DNA of 64,000 bases, taken from positions 62,001-126,000 of the forward strand of contig NZ_JAFBIQ010000003.1 of the NCBI RefSeq assembly GCF_021531315.1. The letters are read 5' to 3'. Shown one piece after another: positions 7,724 to 17,841 of the stretch. This DNA comes from Oscillibacter valericigenes (GTDB taxonomy: Bacteria > Bacillota > Clostridia > Oscillospirales > Oscillospiraceae). The notes under the pieces are model-generated. The model was not told the origin of the DNA. It did no database searches and saw only the letters and a list, made by a program, of their open reading frames with translations. How positions within the stretch are numbered: position 1 is the stretch's first letter; the number at the start of each line of letters is the position of its first letter. The translations under genes and the position numbers were made by a program.

Positions 7724-9691
7724 ATGGAATTCAAGCTCCATGCGCCCTTCCGGGCGACCGGCGACCAGCCGGAGGCCATCGAGGCGCTTGCGCGCGGCGT
7801 CGAGCTGGGGCTCGACGAGCAGGTGCTGCTCGGCGTGACCGGCTCGGGCAAGACCTTCACGATGGCGAGCGTCATCGAAAAAATTCAGCGCCCGACGCTG
7901 GTGCTGGCGCACAACAAAACGCTGGCCGCGCAGCTTTGCGCGGAGTTCAAGGAGTTTTTCCCCGAAAACGCGGTGGAATACTTCGTCTCCTACTACGACT
8001 ACTATCAGCCCGAGGCCTATATCCCGCACACGGACACCTATATCGCAAAGGACGCCTCGACCAACGAGGAGATCGACCGCCTGCGGCTGAGCGCGACCTG
8101 CGCGCTGCTCGAGCGGCGGGACGTCATCGTGGTCTCGTCCGTGAGCTGCATCTACGGCCTCGGCGAGCCGGACGACTTTGCCAAGCTCATGATCTCGCTG
8201 CGGCCCGGACAGGTGATGGAGCGCGACGAGCTGCTGCGGCGGCTGGTCGAGGATCGCTACGAGCGCAACGACATCGCCTTTGAGCGCAACCGCTTTCGTG
8301 TACGCGGCGACGCGGTGGACATCTACCCCGCCTACTGGCGCGACCGCGCCGTGCGCGTGGAGTTCTTCGGCGACGAGATCGACGCCATCCGCGAGTTTCA
8401 GCCCGTGACGGGCGTGGTGACCAAGACGCTGGCGCACACGGTCATCTATCCCGCCTCGCACTATGTGACGACGAAGGACAAGATGGAGCGGGCGATCGGC
8501 GAGATCGAGCGAGAGCTGGAGGCGCGGGAGAGGTTCTTCACTGACAACGGACAGGCGGTGGAAGCGCAGCGCATCCACCAGCGCACGAAGTACGACATTG
8601 AGATGATGCGCGAGCTGGGCTACTGCACGGGCATCGAGAACTATTCGCGCGTTATTTCCGCGCGGCCCGAGGGCAGCGCGCCGATGACGCTGCTCGACTA
8701 CTTCCCCAAGGACTTTCTGCTCTTTGTGGACGAGAGCCATGTGACGCTGCCGCAGGTGCGCGCGATGTACAACGGCGACCGCGCGCGCAAGGATTCACTT
8801 GTGCAGTACGGCTTTCGCCTGCCCTGCGCCTACGACAACCGCCCGCTTCGGTTTGAGGAATTCGAGCAGCGCGTGCACCAGCGCATCTATGTCTCCGCGA
8901 CGCCGGGCGACTATGAGCGCGAGCGCGCGGGGCAGATCGTGGAGCAGGTCATCCGTCCGACGGGGCTGCTCGACCCGCGCGTGGAGGTGCGGCCCGTTAC
9001 GGGGCAGATCGACGATCTTATTGGCGAGATCAACGCACGCGCCGCAAAAAATGAGCGCGTGCTGGTGACGACGCTCACCAAGAAAATGGCCGAGGACCTG
9101 ACCGAATATCTGCGCACGGCGGGCGTGCGCGTGCGCTATATGCACGCGGATGTGGAGACCATCGAGCGCATGGAGCTGATCCGCGACCTGCGGCTCGGCG
9201 AGTTCGATGTGCTCGTGGGCATCAACCTGCTGCGCGAGGGACTGGACCTGCCCGAGGTGTCGCTCGTCGCCATTCTGGACGCGGACAAGGAGGGCTTTTT
9301 GCGCAGCGAAACGAGCCTCGTGCAGACCATCGGCCGCGCCGCGCGAAACGCGGAGGGGCTTGTCATCCTCTACGCCGACACGGTGACGCCGTCGATGAAG
9401 CGGGCGATGGAGGAAACCGAGCGCCGCCGCGCTATTCAGGACAAGTACAACAAGGAGCACGGCATCGTGCCGCAGACCATCCGCAAGGATGTGCGCGAGA
9501 TTTTGGAGATCTCCAAAAAGGACGAGGACGGCGCGCGCAGGCGCGGCAAGCGCAAGCTCAGCGAGCGCGAGCGGGACGAGGAGATCAAAAAATTGGAAAA
9601 GCAGATGCAGGAGGCGAGCCGGATGTTAGAATTCGAGTATGCCGCCGTGCTGCGCGACCGCATCATCGAGCTGCGGAAAGAACAAAAGTAA
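7724..9691 (+). CDS. uvrB: Excinuclease ABC subunit B
   Basis: A 655-residue UvrB, the DNA-loading helicase-like subunit of nucleotide excision repair that verifies damage and recruits UvrC. Visible are Walker [11 protein letters not shown] (about residue 40), the DNA-clamping beta-hairpin [12 protein letters not shown] (about 90-103), the DESH helicase box in [11 protein letters not shown], motif [11 protein letters not shown], and the C-terminal UVR motif ([21 protein letters not shown]). The length is normal. It starts 11 bases after radC. Confidence 0.97.
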   Translation: MEFKLHAPFRATGDQPEAIEALARGVELGLDEQVLLGVTGSGKTFTMASVIEKIQRPTLVLAHNKTLAAQLCAEFKEFFPENAVEYFVSYYDYYQPEAYIPHTDTYIAKDASTNEEIDRLRLSATCALLERRDVIVVSSVSCIYGLGEPDDFAKLMISLRPGQVMERDELLRRLVEDRYERNDIAFERNRFRVRGDAVDIYPAYWRDRAVRVEFFGDEIDAIREFQPVTGVVTKTLAHTVIYPASHYVTTKDKMERAIGEIERELEARERFFTDNGQAVEAQRIHQRTKYDIEMMRELGYCTGIENYSRVISARPEGSAPMTLLDYFPKDFLLFVDESHVTLPQVRAMYNGDRARKDSLVQYGFRLPCAYDNRPLRFEEFEQRVHQRIYVSATPGDYERERAGQIVEQVIRPTGLLDPRVEVRPVTGQIDDLIGEINARAAKNERVLVTTLTKKMAEDLTEYLRTAGVRVRYMHADVETIERMELIRDLRLGEFDVLVGINLLREGLDLPEVSLVAILDADKEGFLRSETSLVQTIGRAARNAEGLVILYADTVTPSMKRAMEETERRRAIQDKYNKEHGIVPQTIRKDVREILEISKKDEDGARRRGKRKLSERERDEEIKKLEKQMQEASRMLEFEYAAVLRDRIIELRKEQK

Positions 9692-9703
9692 AGAGAGAAT
9701 AGC

Positions 9704-10564
9704 ATGAAAAAGTACCTTCCCTATTGGAATATCCTTGCCGCGGCGTTCTGCTGGGGCTGTATCGGGCTTTTCTCGCGCACGCTCTCGCGCGCGGGCATGA
9801 GTGCGGCGAATATCGTTGTGATCCGAAACCTCGGCGGACTTGTGCTGCTGACGCTGTTCTTCGCGCTGCGTGACCGGAGCGTGTTCCGCATGGAGGCAAA
9901 GAGCCTGCCGATCTTCTTCGGTACGGGCGTGGTGAGCGTGCTCTTTTTTACGCTGTGCTACTTCCGCTGTCAGGAGCTGTGCTCACTGGCGGTGAGCGCG
10001 ATCCTGCTCTATACCGCGCCGGCGATGGTCGTGGTGATGAGCGCGGCGGTGTTTCACGAGAAGATCACAAAAAAGAAGGTGCTGGCGCTGGCGCTCGCGC
10101 TGCTCGGCTGCTCGTTCGTGACGGGCATCTGGAGCGGCGGACTGCGCGTGACGGCGGCGGGCGTGCTGTTCGGGCTGGGCGCGGCGTTTTTCTACGCGCT
10201 CTACTCCATCTTCGCGCCCTTCGGCCTGCGGCGCTACGCGCCCTTCACAGTGGTGTACTGGACCTTTGTGTTCGGCGGCATCGGCTCGCTCGCCTTCCTC
10301 GACGCGGGAGAGATGGGGACGGTGCTCGCGGAGCGGGGGATGACGCTCACTGCGCTGGGGCTGGTGGTCATCTCGACGGTGCTGCCGTATCTCTTTTACA
10401 CGAAGGGGCTATCGAAGGTCGAGAGCGGCAAGGCGAGCATCATGGTGAGCCTGGAGCCGGTGGTCGCGTCGTTCGTGGGCATCCTCGCCTTCGGCGAGCC
10501 GATGAGTCTTATGGTATTTTTGGGGCTGGGGTGCATCCTCGCCTGCGTATATGTATTGAGGTGA
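9704..10564 (+). CDS. DMT-superfamily (EamA) transporter
   Basis: A 286-residue integral membrane protein with about ten hydrophobic segments and two EamA repeats (residues about 8-140 and 150-285), the drug/metabolite transporter fold. The first repeat starts YWNILAAAFCWGCIGLFSRTL. Substrates of this family range from amino acids to metabolites and cannot be deduced here. It sits 12 bases after uvrB with no terminator between, but it has no evident functional link to repair. Confidence 0.88.
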   Translation: MKKYLPYWNILAAAFCWGCIGLFSRTLSRAGMSAANIVVIRNLGGLVLLTLFFALRDRSVFRMEAKSLPIFFGTGVVSVLFFTLCYFRCQELCSLAVSAILLYTAPAMVVVMSAAVFHEKITKKKVLALALALLGCSFVTGIWSGGLRVTAAGVLFGLGAAFFYALYSIFAPFGLRRYAPFTVVYWTFVFGGIGSLAFLDAGEMGTVLAERGMTLTALGLVVISTVLPYLFYTKGLSKVESGKASIMVSLEPVVASFVGILAFGEPMSLMVFLGLGCILACVYVLR

Positions 10565-10570
10565 AGGGAT

Positions 10571-11047
10571 ATGGCAAAGGAAAGAAAGAACAAGATGAAT
10601 GTTTTGACAGGAAGCGCGGGAGAATATTTTGTCGCGGCGGAGCTTTCGCGGCGCGGCGTTGTCGCGGCCCTCACAATGGCAGGGACAGATGCTTTTGACA
10701 TTTTGGCTGTGAACAAAGCGGGAAAAAGCTGCGCAATCCAAGTCAAGACAACCCAGTATGAAAAGGCATCGTGGCTGTTGAGCAGTAAGGATGAGACACC
10801 GAAAGCCGATTTTTATGTGTTTGTCCGGCTGAACGGAGAGAGTCTGCCGGACTACTATATCATGCAGGCAGAGGAGGTGGCGGCAACCATTCGGGAGTCA
10901 CATGCAAAATGGTTGGCAACACCCAAAAAGGATGGCACGCCGCATACGCCAATCAGCATGCGGGAAATACAAATAAAGTATCACGACGAAAATGCCTATA
11001 ACCGCTGGGAGCTTATTACGGGAGAAGAGGACGATGGCAAGGAATAA
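10571..11047 (+). CDS. PD-(D/E)XK-like nuclease-fold protein, function unknown
   Basis: A 158-residue protein. Three spaced motifs fit the PD-(D/E)XK core: a helix with Glu18 (SAGEYFVAAEL), Asp43 in GTDAFDILAV, and Q57-x-K59 in AIQVKTTQ. The rest matches group-I-intron-associated or restriction-like small nucleases in pattern only. The gene is visibly more AT-rich than its neighbours, which suggests transfer. It sits between uvrB and uvrA, starts six bases after the transporter, and overlaps the next gene by 14 bases. ATG 10571 is used; ATG 10595 is possible. The nuclease call rests on motif reading only. Confidence 0.6.
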   Translation: MAKERKNKMNVLTGSAGEYFVAAELSRRGVVAALTMAGTDAFDILAVNKAGKSCAIQVKTTQYEKASWLLSSKDETPKADFYVFVRLNGESLPDYYIMQAEEVAATIRESHAKWLATPKKDGTPHTPISMREIQIKYHDENAYNRWELITGEEDDGKE

Positions 11048-11528
11048 GGAAGAAAAGACGAATGTGATGCGCGTGCTGGAGCAGAAGAAGATCGCCTACA
11101 CGCCGCACACCTATCCGCATGAGGAGGGCGTGGCGGTGGACGGCGTGACGGTGGCCGAGAGCATGGGCTTCGACCCCGCGCAGGTGTTCAAAACGCTGGT
11201 GGCGCGGGGCGCGAGCGGGCAATACTATGTGTTCGACGTTCCCGTGGCGGAGAGCCTTGACCTTAAAAAGGCGGCGCGCGCCGTGGGCGAAAAGAGCATC
11301 GAGATGCTGCATCAAAAGGAGCTGCTGCCGCTCACGGGCTATGTCCACGGCGGCTGCTCGCCGGTGGGCATGAAGAAGCTCTTCCCGACGGTGTTCCACA
11401 GCTCGGTGGAAAACCTGTCGACGCTCATCGTGTCCGCGGGGAAGATCGGCTATCAGGTGGAGCTCAGACCCGCCGACCTGCTCTCGCTCGTGCGCGGGAG
11501 AACGGCGGACATTATCGTGAAAAACTGA
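11034..11528 (+). CDS. ybaK: Cys-tRNA(Pro)/Cys-tRNA(Cys) deacylase, YbaK type
   Basis: A 164-residue member of the YbaK/EbsC family, free-standing editing domains that hydrolyse mischarged Cys-tRNA(Pro). Family marks are the invariant Lys in [11 protein letters not shown], the [13 protein letters not shown] loop and the terminal strand near [13 protein letters not shown]. The start ATG at 11034 follows GGAGAAGAGG and overlaps the preceding gene by 14 bases. An earlier in-frame codon at 10992 would lie deep in that gene. The length matches the family. Confidence 0.9.
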   Translation: MARNKEEKTNVMRVLEQKKIAYTPHTYPHEEGVAVDGVTVAESMGFDPAQVFKTLVARGASGQYYVFDVPVAESLDLKKAARAVGEKSIEMLHQKELLPLTGYVHGGCSPVGMKKLFPTVFHSSVENLSTLIVSAGKIGYQVELRPADLLSLVRGRTADIIVKN

Positions 11529-11560
11529 TTACAAATCGTATTATTTTGGAGCAATATTAC

Positions 11561-14383
11561 ATGTTGGATCAAATTTTTGTCAAGGGTGCGCGGGAGAACA
11601 ACCTCAAGAACATTGATGTGAGCATCCCGCGCGACAAGCTGACCGTCGTCACGGGGCTGTCCGGCAGCGGCAAGAGCTCGCTGGCGTTCGACACCATCTA
11701 TGCCGAGGGGCAGCGGCGCTATGTGGAGAGCCTGTCGTCCTACGCGCGGATGTTTCTGGGGCAGAAGGAAAAGCCCGATGTGGATTACATCGACGGCCTC
11801 TCCCCCGCTATCTCCATCGATCAGAAAACGACCTCGCAGAACCCGCGCTCGACGGTCGGCACGGTGACGGAGGTTTACGACTACCTGCGCCTTTTGTGGG
11901 CGCGGGTGGGTACGCCCCACTGCCCGAACTGCGGGAAGGAGATCCGCCAGCAGACCATCGATCAGATCGTCGATCAGGTGATGGCGCTCGGCGAGGGGAC
12001 GCGTATTCAGGTGATGGCGCCGGTCATCCGCGGGAAGAAGGGAGAATACGCCAAAATTTTCGAGGACGCGAGGAAATCCGGCTATGTGCGTGTGCGCGTG
12101 GACGGCAGCATGTATGACCTGAGCGAGGAGATCAAGCTTGAAAAGAACCTCAAGCACAGCATTGAGATCGTGGTCGACCGCCTCATTTTAAAACCGGGCG
12201 ATGTGCATCGCCTGACGGACTCGGCCGAGACCGCCGCGGCGCTCTCGGGCGGGCTGGTGCTGGTCAATGTGCTCAATCCCGAGCGGGATATTCTCTTTTC
12301 GCAGAACTACGCCTGCGAGGACTGCGGCGTGTCCATCGAGGAGCTGACGCCGCGGATGTTCTCGTTCAACAATCCCTTCGGCGCCTGCCCGAAGTGTACG
12401 GGGCTCGGCAGTCAGCTCAAGGTGGACCCGGAGCTGATCCTGCCGAACAAGGCGCTCTCCATCTTAGACGGGGCGATCTGCGCGTCGGGCTGGAGCAATG
12501 TGCGCGGCGACGGCATTTCGAGAATGTACTTCGACGCGCTGGCGAAGAGGTATCATTTCTCGCTGCGCGAGCCGGTGGAGAAGCTGAGTGCCGAGGTCAT
12601 GGACATCATCCTCTACGGCACGAAGGGCGAAAAGCTGGAGCTGCAATACGATCAGCCGCGCGGCAAGGGCGTGCTGTATCAGCCCTTCGAGGGCGTGGTC
12701 AACAACTTGGAGCGGCGCTATCAGGAGACGCAGAGCGAGAGTATGCGCGCGGAGCTGGAGGAGTGCATGAGCGAGTGCCCCTGCCCTGCCTGTCAGGGAC
12801 GCAGGCTGCGGCGCGAGTCGCTGGCGGTGACGGTGGGCGGCATGGACATCGACAGCTTTACGCGCATGAGCGTGACGGAGGAGATCGCCTTCGTCGATCG
12901 GCTCACGCTCACGGAGCAGCAGATGCGTATTGCCGAGCGCATTTTGAAGGAGATCAAAAACCGCCTTGGCTTTTTGCAGTCGGTCGGCCTCAACTATCTG
13001 ACGCTCGCACGCGCGAGCGCGACGCTCTCGGGCGGCGAGAGCCAGCGCATCCGCTTGGCGACGCAGATCGGCAGCAGCCTCATGGGGGTGCTGTATATCC
13101 TCGACGAGCCGTCCATCGGGCTGCACCAGAGGGATAACGACAAGCTGCTTGCAACGCTCAAGCGTCTGCGTGACCTCGGCAACACGCTCATCGTCGTCGA
13201 GCACGACGAGGACACGATGCGCGCGGCGGACTATATCGTGGACATCGGCCCGGGCGCGGGCGTCCACGGCGGCTATGTGGTCGCGGCGGGCACGCCCGCG
13301 GAGGTCATGGCGAACGAAAAGAGCCTGACGGGGCAGTATCTGAGCGGCAAAAGGAAGATCGAAACGCCGAAGTCGCGGCGCGCGGGGAACGGCAAAGTCC
13401 TCACCGTGCGCGGGGCGCAGGAAAATAATCTCAGGGATATTGACGTGAGCATTCCGCTCGGTACCTTCACCTGTGTGACGGGCGTGTCGGGCAGCGGGAA
13501 GAGCTCGCTCGTGAACGAGATTTTATATAAGAAGCTCGGCGCTGACCTCAACCGCATGAAGGCGCACGCGGGCAAGCACCGCGCCATCGAGGGCGAGGAG
13601 AATTTAGACAAGGTCATCTGCATCGACCAGAGCCCCATCGGGCGCACGCCGCGCTCGAACCCCGCGACCTATACGAACCTGTTCAACGATGTCCGCGACC
13701 TGTTCGCCTCCACGCCGGATGCGAAGGCGCGCGGCTACGGCCCGGGGCGCTTCAGCTTCAATGTGCGCGGCGGGCGCTGCGAGGCCTGCGGCGGCGACGG
13801 GCAGCTGAAGATCGAGATGCATTTTCTGCCCGATATCTATGTACCCTGCGAGGTGTGCAAGGGCAAGCGCTACAACCGCGAAACGCTGGAGGTGCGCTAT
13901 AAGGGCAAGTCCATCGCGGATGTACTGGAGATGACCGTGGAGGAGGCGCTGGAATTTTTCCGCGACCTACCCAAGCTGGCGAACAAGCTCGAAACGCTGC
14001 GCGATGTGGGGCTGGGCTATATCCGGCTTGGGCAGTCCTCCACCACGCTCTCGGGCGGCGAGGCGCAGCGCGTCAAGCTTGCCACCGAGCTATCAAAGCG
14101 CGCGACGGGGCGCACCATCTATATCTTAGATGAGCCGACCACGGGGCTGCACACGGACGATGTGCGAAAGCTCCTGGAGGTTTTGCAGAAGCTGACCGAC
14201 GCGGGCAACACCGTGCTCGTCATCGAGCACAACCTTGATGTCATCAAGTCGGCGGATTACCTCATCGACCTCGGCCCCGAGGGGGGCAGCGGCGGCGGAA
14301 CGCTCGTCGCCTGCGGCACGCCCGAGGAGGTCGCGGGATGTGCGGCGTCCTATACGGGGCAGTATTTGAAAAAAGTTTTATAA
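11561..14383 (+). CDS. uvrA: Excinuclease ABC subunit A
   Basis: A 940-residue UvrA, the ABC ATPase dimer that scans DNA for lesions and loads UvrB. The two ATPase halves are visible: Walker [17 protein letters not shown] and [15 protein letters not shown], and signatures [16 protein letters not shown] and [16 protein letters not shown]. Zinc-finger cysteines occur as CPNC/CEDC..CPKC and CEAC..CEVC. The ATG at 11561 has GGAG nine bases upstream and gives the usual [19 protein letters not shown] start; the upstream TTG at 11546 lacks such a site. Confidence 0.97.
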   Translation: MLDQIFVKGARENNLKNIDVSIPRDKLTVVTGLSGSGKSSLAFDTIYAEGQRRYVESLSSYARMFLGQKEKPDVDYIDGLSPAISIDQKTTSQNPRSTVGTVTEVYDYLRLLWARVGTPHCPNCGKEIRQQTIDQIVDQVMALGEGTRIQVMAPVIRGKKGEYAKIFEDARKSGYVRVRVDGSMYDLSEEIKLEKNLKHSIEIVVDRLILKPGDVHRLTDSAETAAALSGGLVLVNVLNPERDILFSQNYACEDCGVSIEELTPRMFSFNNPFGACPKCTGLGSQLKVDPELILPNKALSILDGAICASGWSNVRGDGISRMYFDALAKRYHFSLREPVEKLSAEVMDIILYGTKGEKLELQYDQPRGKGVLYQPFEGVVNNLERRYQETQSESMRAELEECMSECPCPACQGRRLRRESLAVTVGGMDIDSFTRMSVTEEIAFVDRLTLTEQQMRIAERILKEIKNRLGFLQSVGLNYLTLARASATLSGGESQRIRLATQIGSSLMGVLYILDEPSIGLHQRDNDKLLATLKRLRDLGNTLIVVEHDEDTMRAADYIVDIGPGAGVHGGYVVAAGTPAEVMANEKSLTGQYLSGKRKIETPKSRRAGNGKVLTVRGAQENNLRDIDVSIPLGTFTCVTGVSGSGKSSLVNEILYKKLGADLNRMKAHAGKHRAIEGEENLDKVICIDQSPIGRTPRSNPATYTNLFNDVRDLFASTPDAKARGYGPGRFSFNVRGGRCEACGGDGQLKIEMHFLPDIYVPCEVCKGKRYNRETLEVRYKGKSIADVLEMTVEEALEFFRDLPKLANKLETLRDVGLGYIRLGQSSTTLSGGEAQRVKLATELSKRATGRTIYILDEPTTGLHTDDVRKLLEVLQKLTDAGNTVLVIEHNLDVIKSADYLIDLGPEGGSGGGTLVACGTPEEVAGCAASYTGQYLKKVL

Positions 14384-14443
14384 GTGGAAATTTTCACCCT
14401 CCGCGGCGGCGTTTCATAAGCTGGTGCGAGAGGGGTTGGGAAA

Positions 14444-14776
14444 ATGCAGCTATTGCAGGACGGCGTGATCGCGGCGCTCGCCGCGATCGGGCTGGCGACG
14501 GTCGTATGGTTCGCGGTCACGGCGCTGACGCACCCGCGCGAGCGGGCGCGGGGCGAGGTGGCGGTGATCGTACCCGCACGGGGCGCGGCGGAGGCGCTGG
14601 AGCACACGGTGCGGACGCTCGAAAACGAACGCTATGCAAGCGGAGGCTTTTCACGCATCATCATCGCGGACTGCGGCATGGACGAGGACGCGCAGCGCGT
14701 GGCGCAGCTATTGTGCCGCGAGAGCTTCGATGTGACGGTCTGCCCGCAGGGAGACCTTGCGCGGCAATTCGACTGA
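14444..14776 (+). CDS. Small membrane-anchored protein of unknown function
   Basis: A 110-residue protein with one N-terminal transmembrane segment (about residues 8-27) and a cytoplasmic part of about 75 residues. That part (VAVIVPARGAAEALEHTVRTL, then FSRIIIADCGMDEDA) resembles the first nucleotide-binding strand-helix units of GT2 glycosyltransferases, but it stops before a catalytic domain. It could be a conserved small protein or a truncated transferase. It lies between uvrA (60 bases) and recD2 (24 bases) on the same strand. Confidence 0.65.
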   Translation: MQLLQDGVIAALAAIGLATVVWFAVTALTHPRERARGEVAVIVPARGAAEALEHTVRTLENERYASGGFSRIIIADCGMDEDAQRVAQLLCRESFDVTVCPQGDLARQFD

Positions 14777-14800
14777 ACGAAAGAGAACGGAGAGAGGGAC

Positions 14801-17014
14801 ATGGGAGAGCGCACAACGGTCATCGGCACGATCTTATCGGTCGTTTTCCAGAACGAGGAAAACGGCTATACGGTCATACGCCTCGTCACGGACGACGGCG
14901 AGCTGGTGACGGCGGTGGGCTGCATCCCCTGCGCGGCGCCGGGCGAGGAGATGATCCTGACCGGCCGCTACACCACGCACCCGCAGCACGGTGAGCAGTT
15001 TTCTGCCGAGGAGGTGGAGCGGCACATGCCGACAGGCGAGGCGGAGATCCTAAGCTACCTCGCCTCCGGCGTGGTGCGTGGCATCGGCCCCGCGACGGCG
15101 CAGAAATTAGTGGATCGCTTCGGCGCGGACACGCTCGAGATTTTGGACGCCGCGCCGGAAAAGCTCAAGACAATCAAGGGCATCACGGATAAGCGCGCGC
15201 GGGAGATCGCCGAGAGCTGGCGGGAGCTGGCGGGGCTGCGGCGGGTGCTGGATTTCCTGACGAAATACGACCTGCCGGTGGCGCTTGCGATGCAGCTGTT
15301 CCGGCGCTACGGCACGGATGCGATGGACGCGCTGCGGCGCAACCCGTATCTTTTGAGCGGCGAGGCCTTCGGTGTGGATTTTTCCGTGTCGGACGAGATC
15401 GCGCTGTCGATGGGCTTTGCGGGCGACGCCTCCTGCCGCACGGAGGCGGGGGTGCTCTTTGAGCTGAGCCACAACGAGCAGAGCGGCGGGCATATTTTCC
15501 TGCCGCACGAAAAGCTGGTCGCGGCGACGGCGCAGCTGCTCGACTGTGACGCGGACACGGCGGAAAAGTCGCTCGACGACCTCATCGAGCGCGGGAGCGT
15601 GGTGCAGGAGCGCGTCGCCAATGTGGACGGCTGCTATCTGCGCCGCTGCCACGAGGCGGAGACCTATGTTTATACGCGCGTGAGCGCGATGCTCGCGGAC
15701 AAGCCAGACAAGCTGCGCGGGGCGAAGAAGATCATCGACGAGATCGAGCGCGCGCAGGGCATCGAATACGCGCCGCTCCAGCGTCAGGCGGTGGAGCTGG
15801 CCGCGCGGGAGGCGCTTTTGATCCTCACCGGAGGCCCGGGCACGGGCAAGACGACGAGTGTGCGCGGCATTGTGGCGCTCTTTGAGCGCATGGGGCTGGA
15901 TACGCTGCTCTGCGCGCCGACGGGACGCGCCGCCAAGCGCATGGGCGAGCTGTGCGGCAAGGAGGCGCAGACCATCCACCGCCTGCTCGGTATGAGCTGG
16001 AACGAGCAGACGGGCGAGGTCGCCTTCTCGAAAAATGAAAGGGAGCCGTTGGAGGCCGACGCGGTGATCGTGGACGAGACCTCGATGGTCGACCTCGCGC
16101 TGATGCGCGCGCTGCTTGCGGCGCTGCGCCCCGGCTGCCGACTGGTGCTCGTGGGCGACCCCGATCAGCTGCCGAGCGTGGGCGCGGGAAATGTGTTCGG
16201 CGACCTGATCCGCTCCGAGCGGATCGCCACCGTGGCGCTGCGCGACATTTTCCGACAGGCGGAGCAAAGCGCCATCGTGCGCGTGGCGCATCTCGTGAAC
16301 GATGGACAGCTGCCCGCGCTGCAAAACAGCGCCGCGAGCGATTTCTTCTTTCTTCCCCGCCGCGACAGCGCGCGGCTGGTGGACACGGTGGTGGAGCTGT
16401 GTAAAACGCGGCTGCCCGAAAAGATGCACATTCCCGCCGAGAGCATTCAGGTGCTCACGGCGACGCGCAAGGGCGACACCGGCACGGCGGCGCTCAACCG
16501 CGCCTTGCAGGCAGCGCTCAATCCCGCGGGCGCGGGCAAGCGCGAAAAGCGCTTCGGCGACTTGGTGTTCCGCGAGGGCGACCGCGTGATGCAGACGCGC
16601 AACGACTACGATGTGCTCTGGGAGCGCGAGGACGGTACGGCGGGTGCGGGCATCTTCAACGGCGATGTGGGGAAGATTTTGCAGATCGACGCGAGCGGCG
16701 AGCTCATTACCATTGCCTTCGACGAGCGCGTGGCGACCTACACGGCGGATATGCTCGCGGAGCTGGACATGGCCTACGCGATGACCGTACATAAGGCGCA
16801 GGGCAGCGAGTACCGCGCGGTCGTTTTTGTCAGCGCGCCGGCAGCGCCGGGGCTGATGGTGCGTGGGGTGCTCTATACCGCCATTACGCGCGCGCGGGAG
16901 CTGCTGATTTTGGTGGGCGACGATGTGACGCTCGGCAAAATGGCGGCGAACGACCGCCGCGCGCGGCGATACAGCGGCCTTCGCTGGCGGCTTGGGAACG
17001 GAGGGACGGTATGA
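14801..17014 (+). CDS. recD2: ATP-dependent helicase RecD2
   Basis: A 737-residue RecD2-type SF1B 5'-3' DNA helicase, the form found without RecBC. It has the long N-terminal extension with helix-hairpin-helix repeats (GVVRGIGPATAQKLVDRFG, KGITDKRAREIAESW), Walker A LTGGPGTGKTTS (about residue 345), Walker B VIVDETSMVDL, and C-terminal motif VI (RGVLYTAITRARELL). RecD2 acts in replication and repair in Firmicutes. It starts after a GAGAGGG site and its stop overlaps the following ATG (ATGA). Confidence 0.95.
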   Translation: MGERTTVIGTILSVVFQNEENGYTVIRLVTDDGELVTAVGCIPCAAPGEEMILTGRYTTHPQHGEQFSAEEVERHMPTGEAEILSYLASGVVRGIGPATAQKLVDRFGADTLEILDAAPEKLKTIKGITDKRAREIAESWRELAGLRRVLDFLTKYDLPVALAMQLFRRYGTDAMDALRRNPYLLSGEAFGVDFSVSDEIALSMGFAGDASCRTEAGVLFELSHNEQSGGHIFLPHEKLVAATAQLLDCDADTAEKSLDDLIERGSVVQERVANVDGCYLRRCHEAETYVYTRVSAMLADKPDKLRGAKKIIDEIERAQGIEYAPLQRQAVELAAREALLILTGGPGTGKTTSVRGIVALFERMGLDTLLCAPTGRAAKRMGELCGKEAQTIHRLLGMSWNEQTGEVAFSKNEREPLEADAVIVDETSMVDLALMRALLAALRPGCRLVLVGDPDQLPSVGAGNVFGDLIRSERIATVALRDIFRQAEQSAIVRVAHLVNDGQLPALQNSAASDFFFLPRRDSARLVDTVVELCKTRLPEKMHIPAESIQVLTATRKGDTGTAALNRALQAALNPAGAGKREKRFGDLVFREGDRVMQTRNDYDVLWEREDGTAGAGIFNGDVGKILQIDASGELITIAFDERVATYTADMLAELDMAYAMTVHKAQGSEYRAVVFVSAPAAPGLMVRGVLYTAITRARELLILVGDDVTLGKMAANDRRARRYSGLRWRLGNGGTV

Positions 17015-17691
17015 GCCTGAGAGAAAAGCTGCTTGACCTTTTCTTCCCGCCGCACTGCGCCTTTTGCCGCAAGGCGGGCGTGCATGGCTTGTGCAAGGAC
17101 TGCGAGAGGTCGCTCCCTTACGCGAGGGTGCAGCTGTGCGAGGGCGCGGGCTTTGGGAAGTGCGCCTCTCCCCTGCTCTACGAGGACGCGGTGCGCGAGA
17201 GCCTGCTGCGCTTTAAGTTCCACGGGGCGCAGGGCGCCGCCGAGGGCTACGGCGAGCTGCTTGCCCGCTGCGCCGCGGAGGAGCTGGGCGGTGAATTCGA
17301 CACGGTGACATGGGTGCCGGTGAGTCGAAAGCGCGAGCGGGAGCGCGGCTACGATCAGGCGTTTCTTCTGGCAAGAGAAACGGCAAGCCACTGGGGTATC
17401 AAGCCCGTGCGGCTGCTGCGCAAAACGAAGGATAACGCCGCGCAGTCGGGGCTCGCCTCCGCCGCCGAGCGGCGGGGCAATGTGTTGGGCGTTTACACGG
17501 CGGAAAATATTGACAAGATCCGCGGCGCGAAGATCTTGCTCATCGACGACATCCTCACCACCGGTGCGACGCTGGGCGAATGCGTGCGCGTGCTCAGGGA
17601 GGCAGGCGCGGAGCGCGTGGTCTGCGCGACGCTGGCCCGCGCCGTGACGGAGAAGGAAAAGGAGAGCGCGCGGCGCGGTGAGCCGGTGTGA
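17011..17691 (+). CDS. ComF family amidophosphoribosyltransferase-like protein
   Basis: A 226-residue ComF-type protein. It has an N-terminal zinc finger (CAFCRKAGVHGLCKDC, residues about 15-30) and a C-terminal phosphoribosyltransferase fold whose PRPP loop reads ILLIDDILTTGATLGEC (about 172-188). ComFC is needed for DNA uptake and recombination in competent bacteria; whether this organism is transformable is unknown. It overlaps the recD2 stop by four bases and is probably translationally coupled to that helicase. Confidence 0.9.
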   Translation: MSLREKLLDLFFPPHCAFCRKAGVHGLCKDCERSLPYARVQLCEGAGFGKCASPLLYEDAVRESLLRFKFHGAQGAAEGYGELLARCAAEELGGEFDTVTWVPVSRKRERERGYDQAFLLARETASHWGIKPVRLLRKTKDNAAQSGLASAAERRGNVLGVYTAENIDKIRGAKILLIDDILTTGATLGECVRVLREAGAERVVCATLARAVTEKEKESARRGEPV

Positions 17692-17743
17692 TTTGGCAGT
17701 GCGCGGCGTGCATAGAGCGGCGATAAAATCGCACACAATGCTA

Positions 17744-17772
17744 TTGCAAAACCGTTTTTCAACCGCTATAAT
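17744..17772 (+). promoter_or_regulatory. mreB promoter
   Basis: TTGCAA (17744-17749), a 17-base spacer and a perfect TATAAT (17767-17772). The transcript would start about 62 bases before the mreB ATG. Confidence 0.82.
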
Positions 17773-17841
17773 AGGAACGAAAGCATGAAAAAATGCGGAT
17801 GTTTCCGCTGGAATACAAAGGAAATTGAGAGAGGTAGCATT

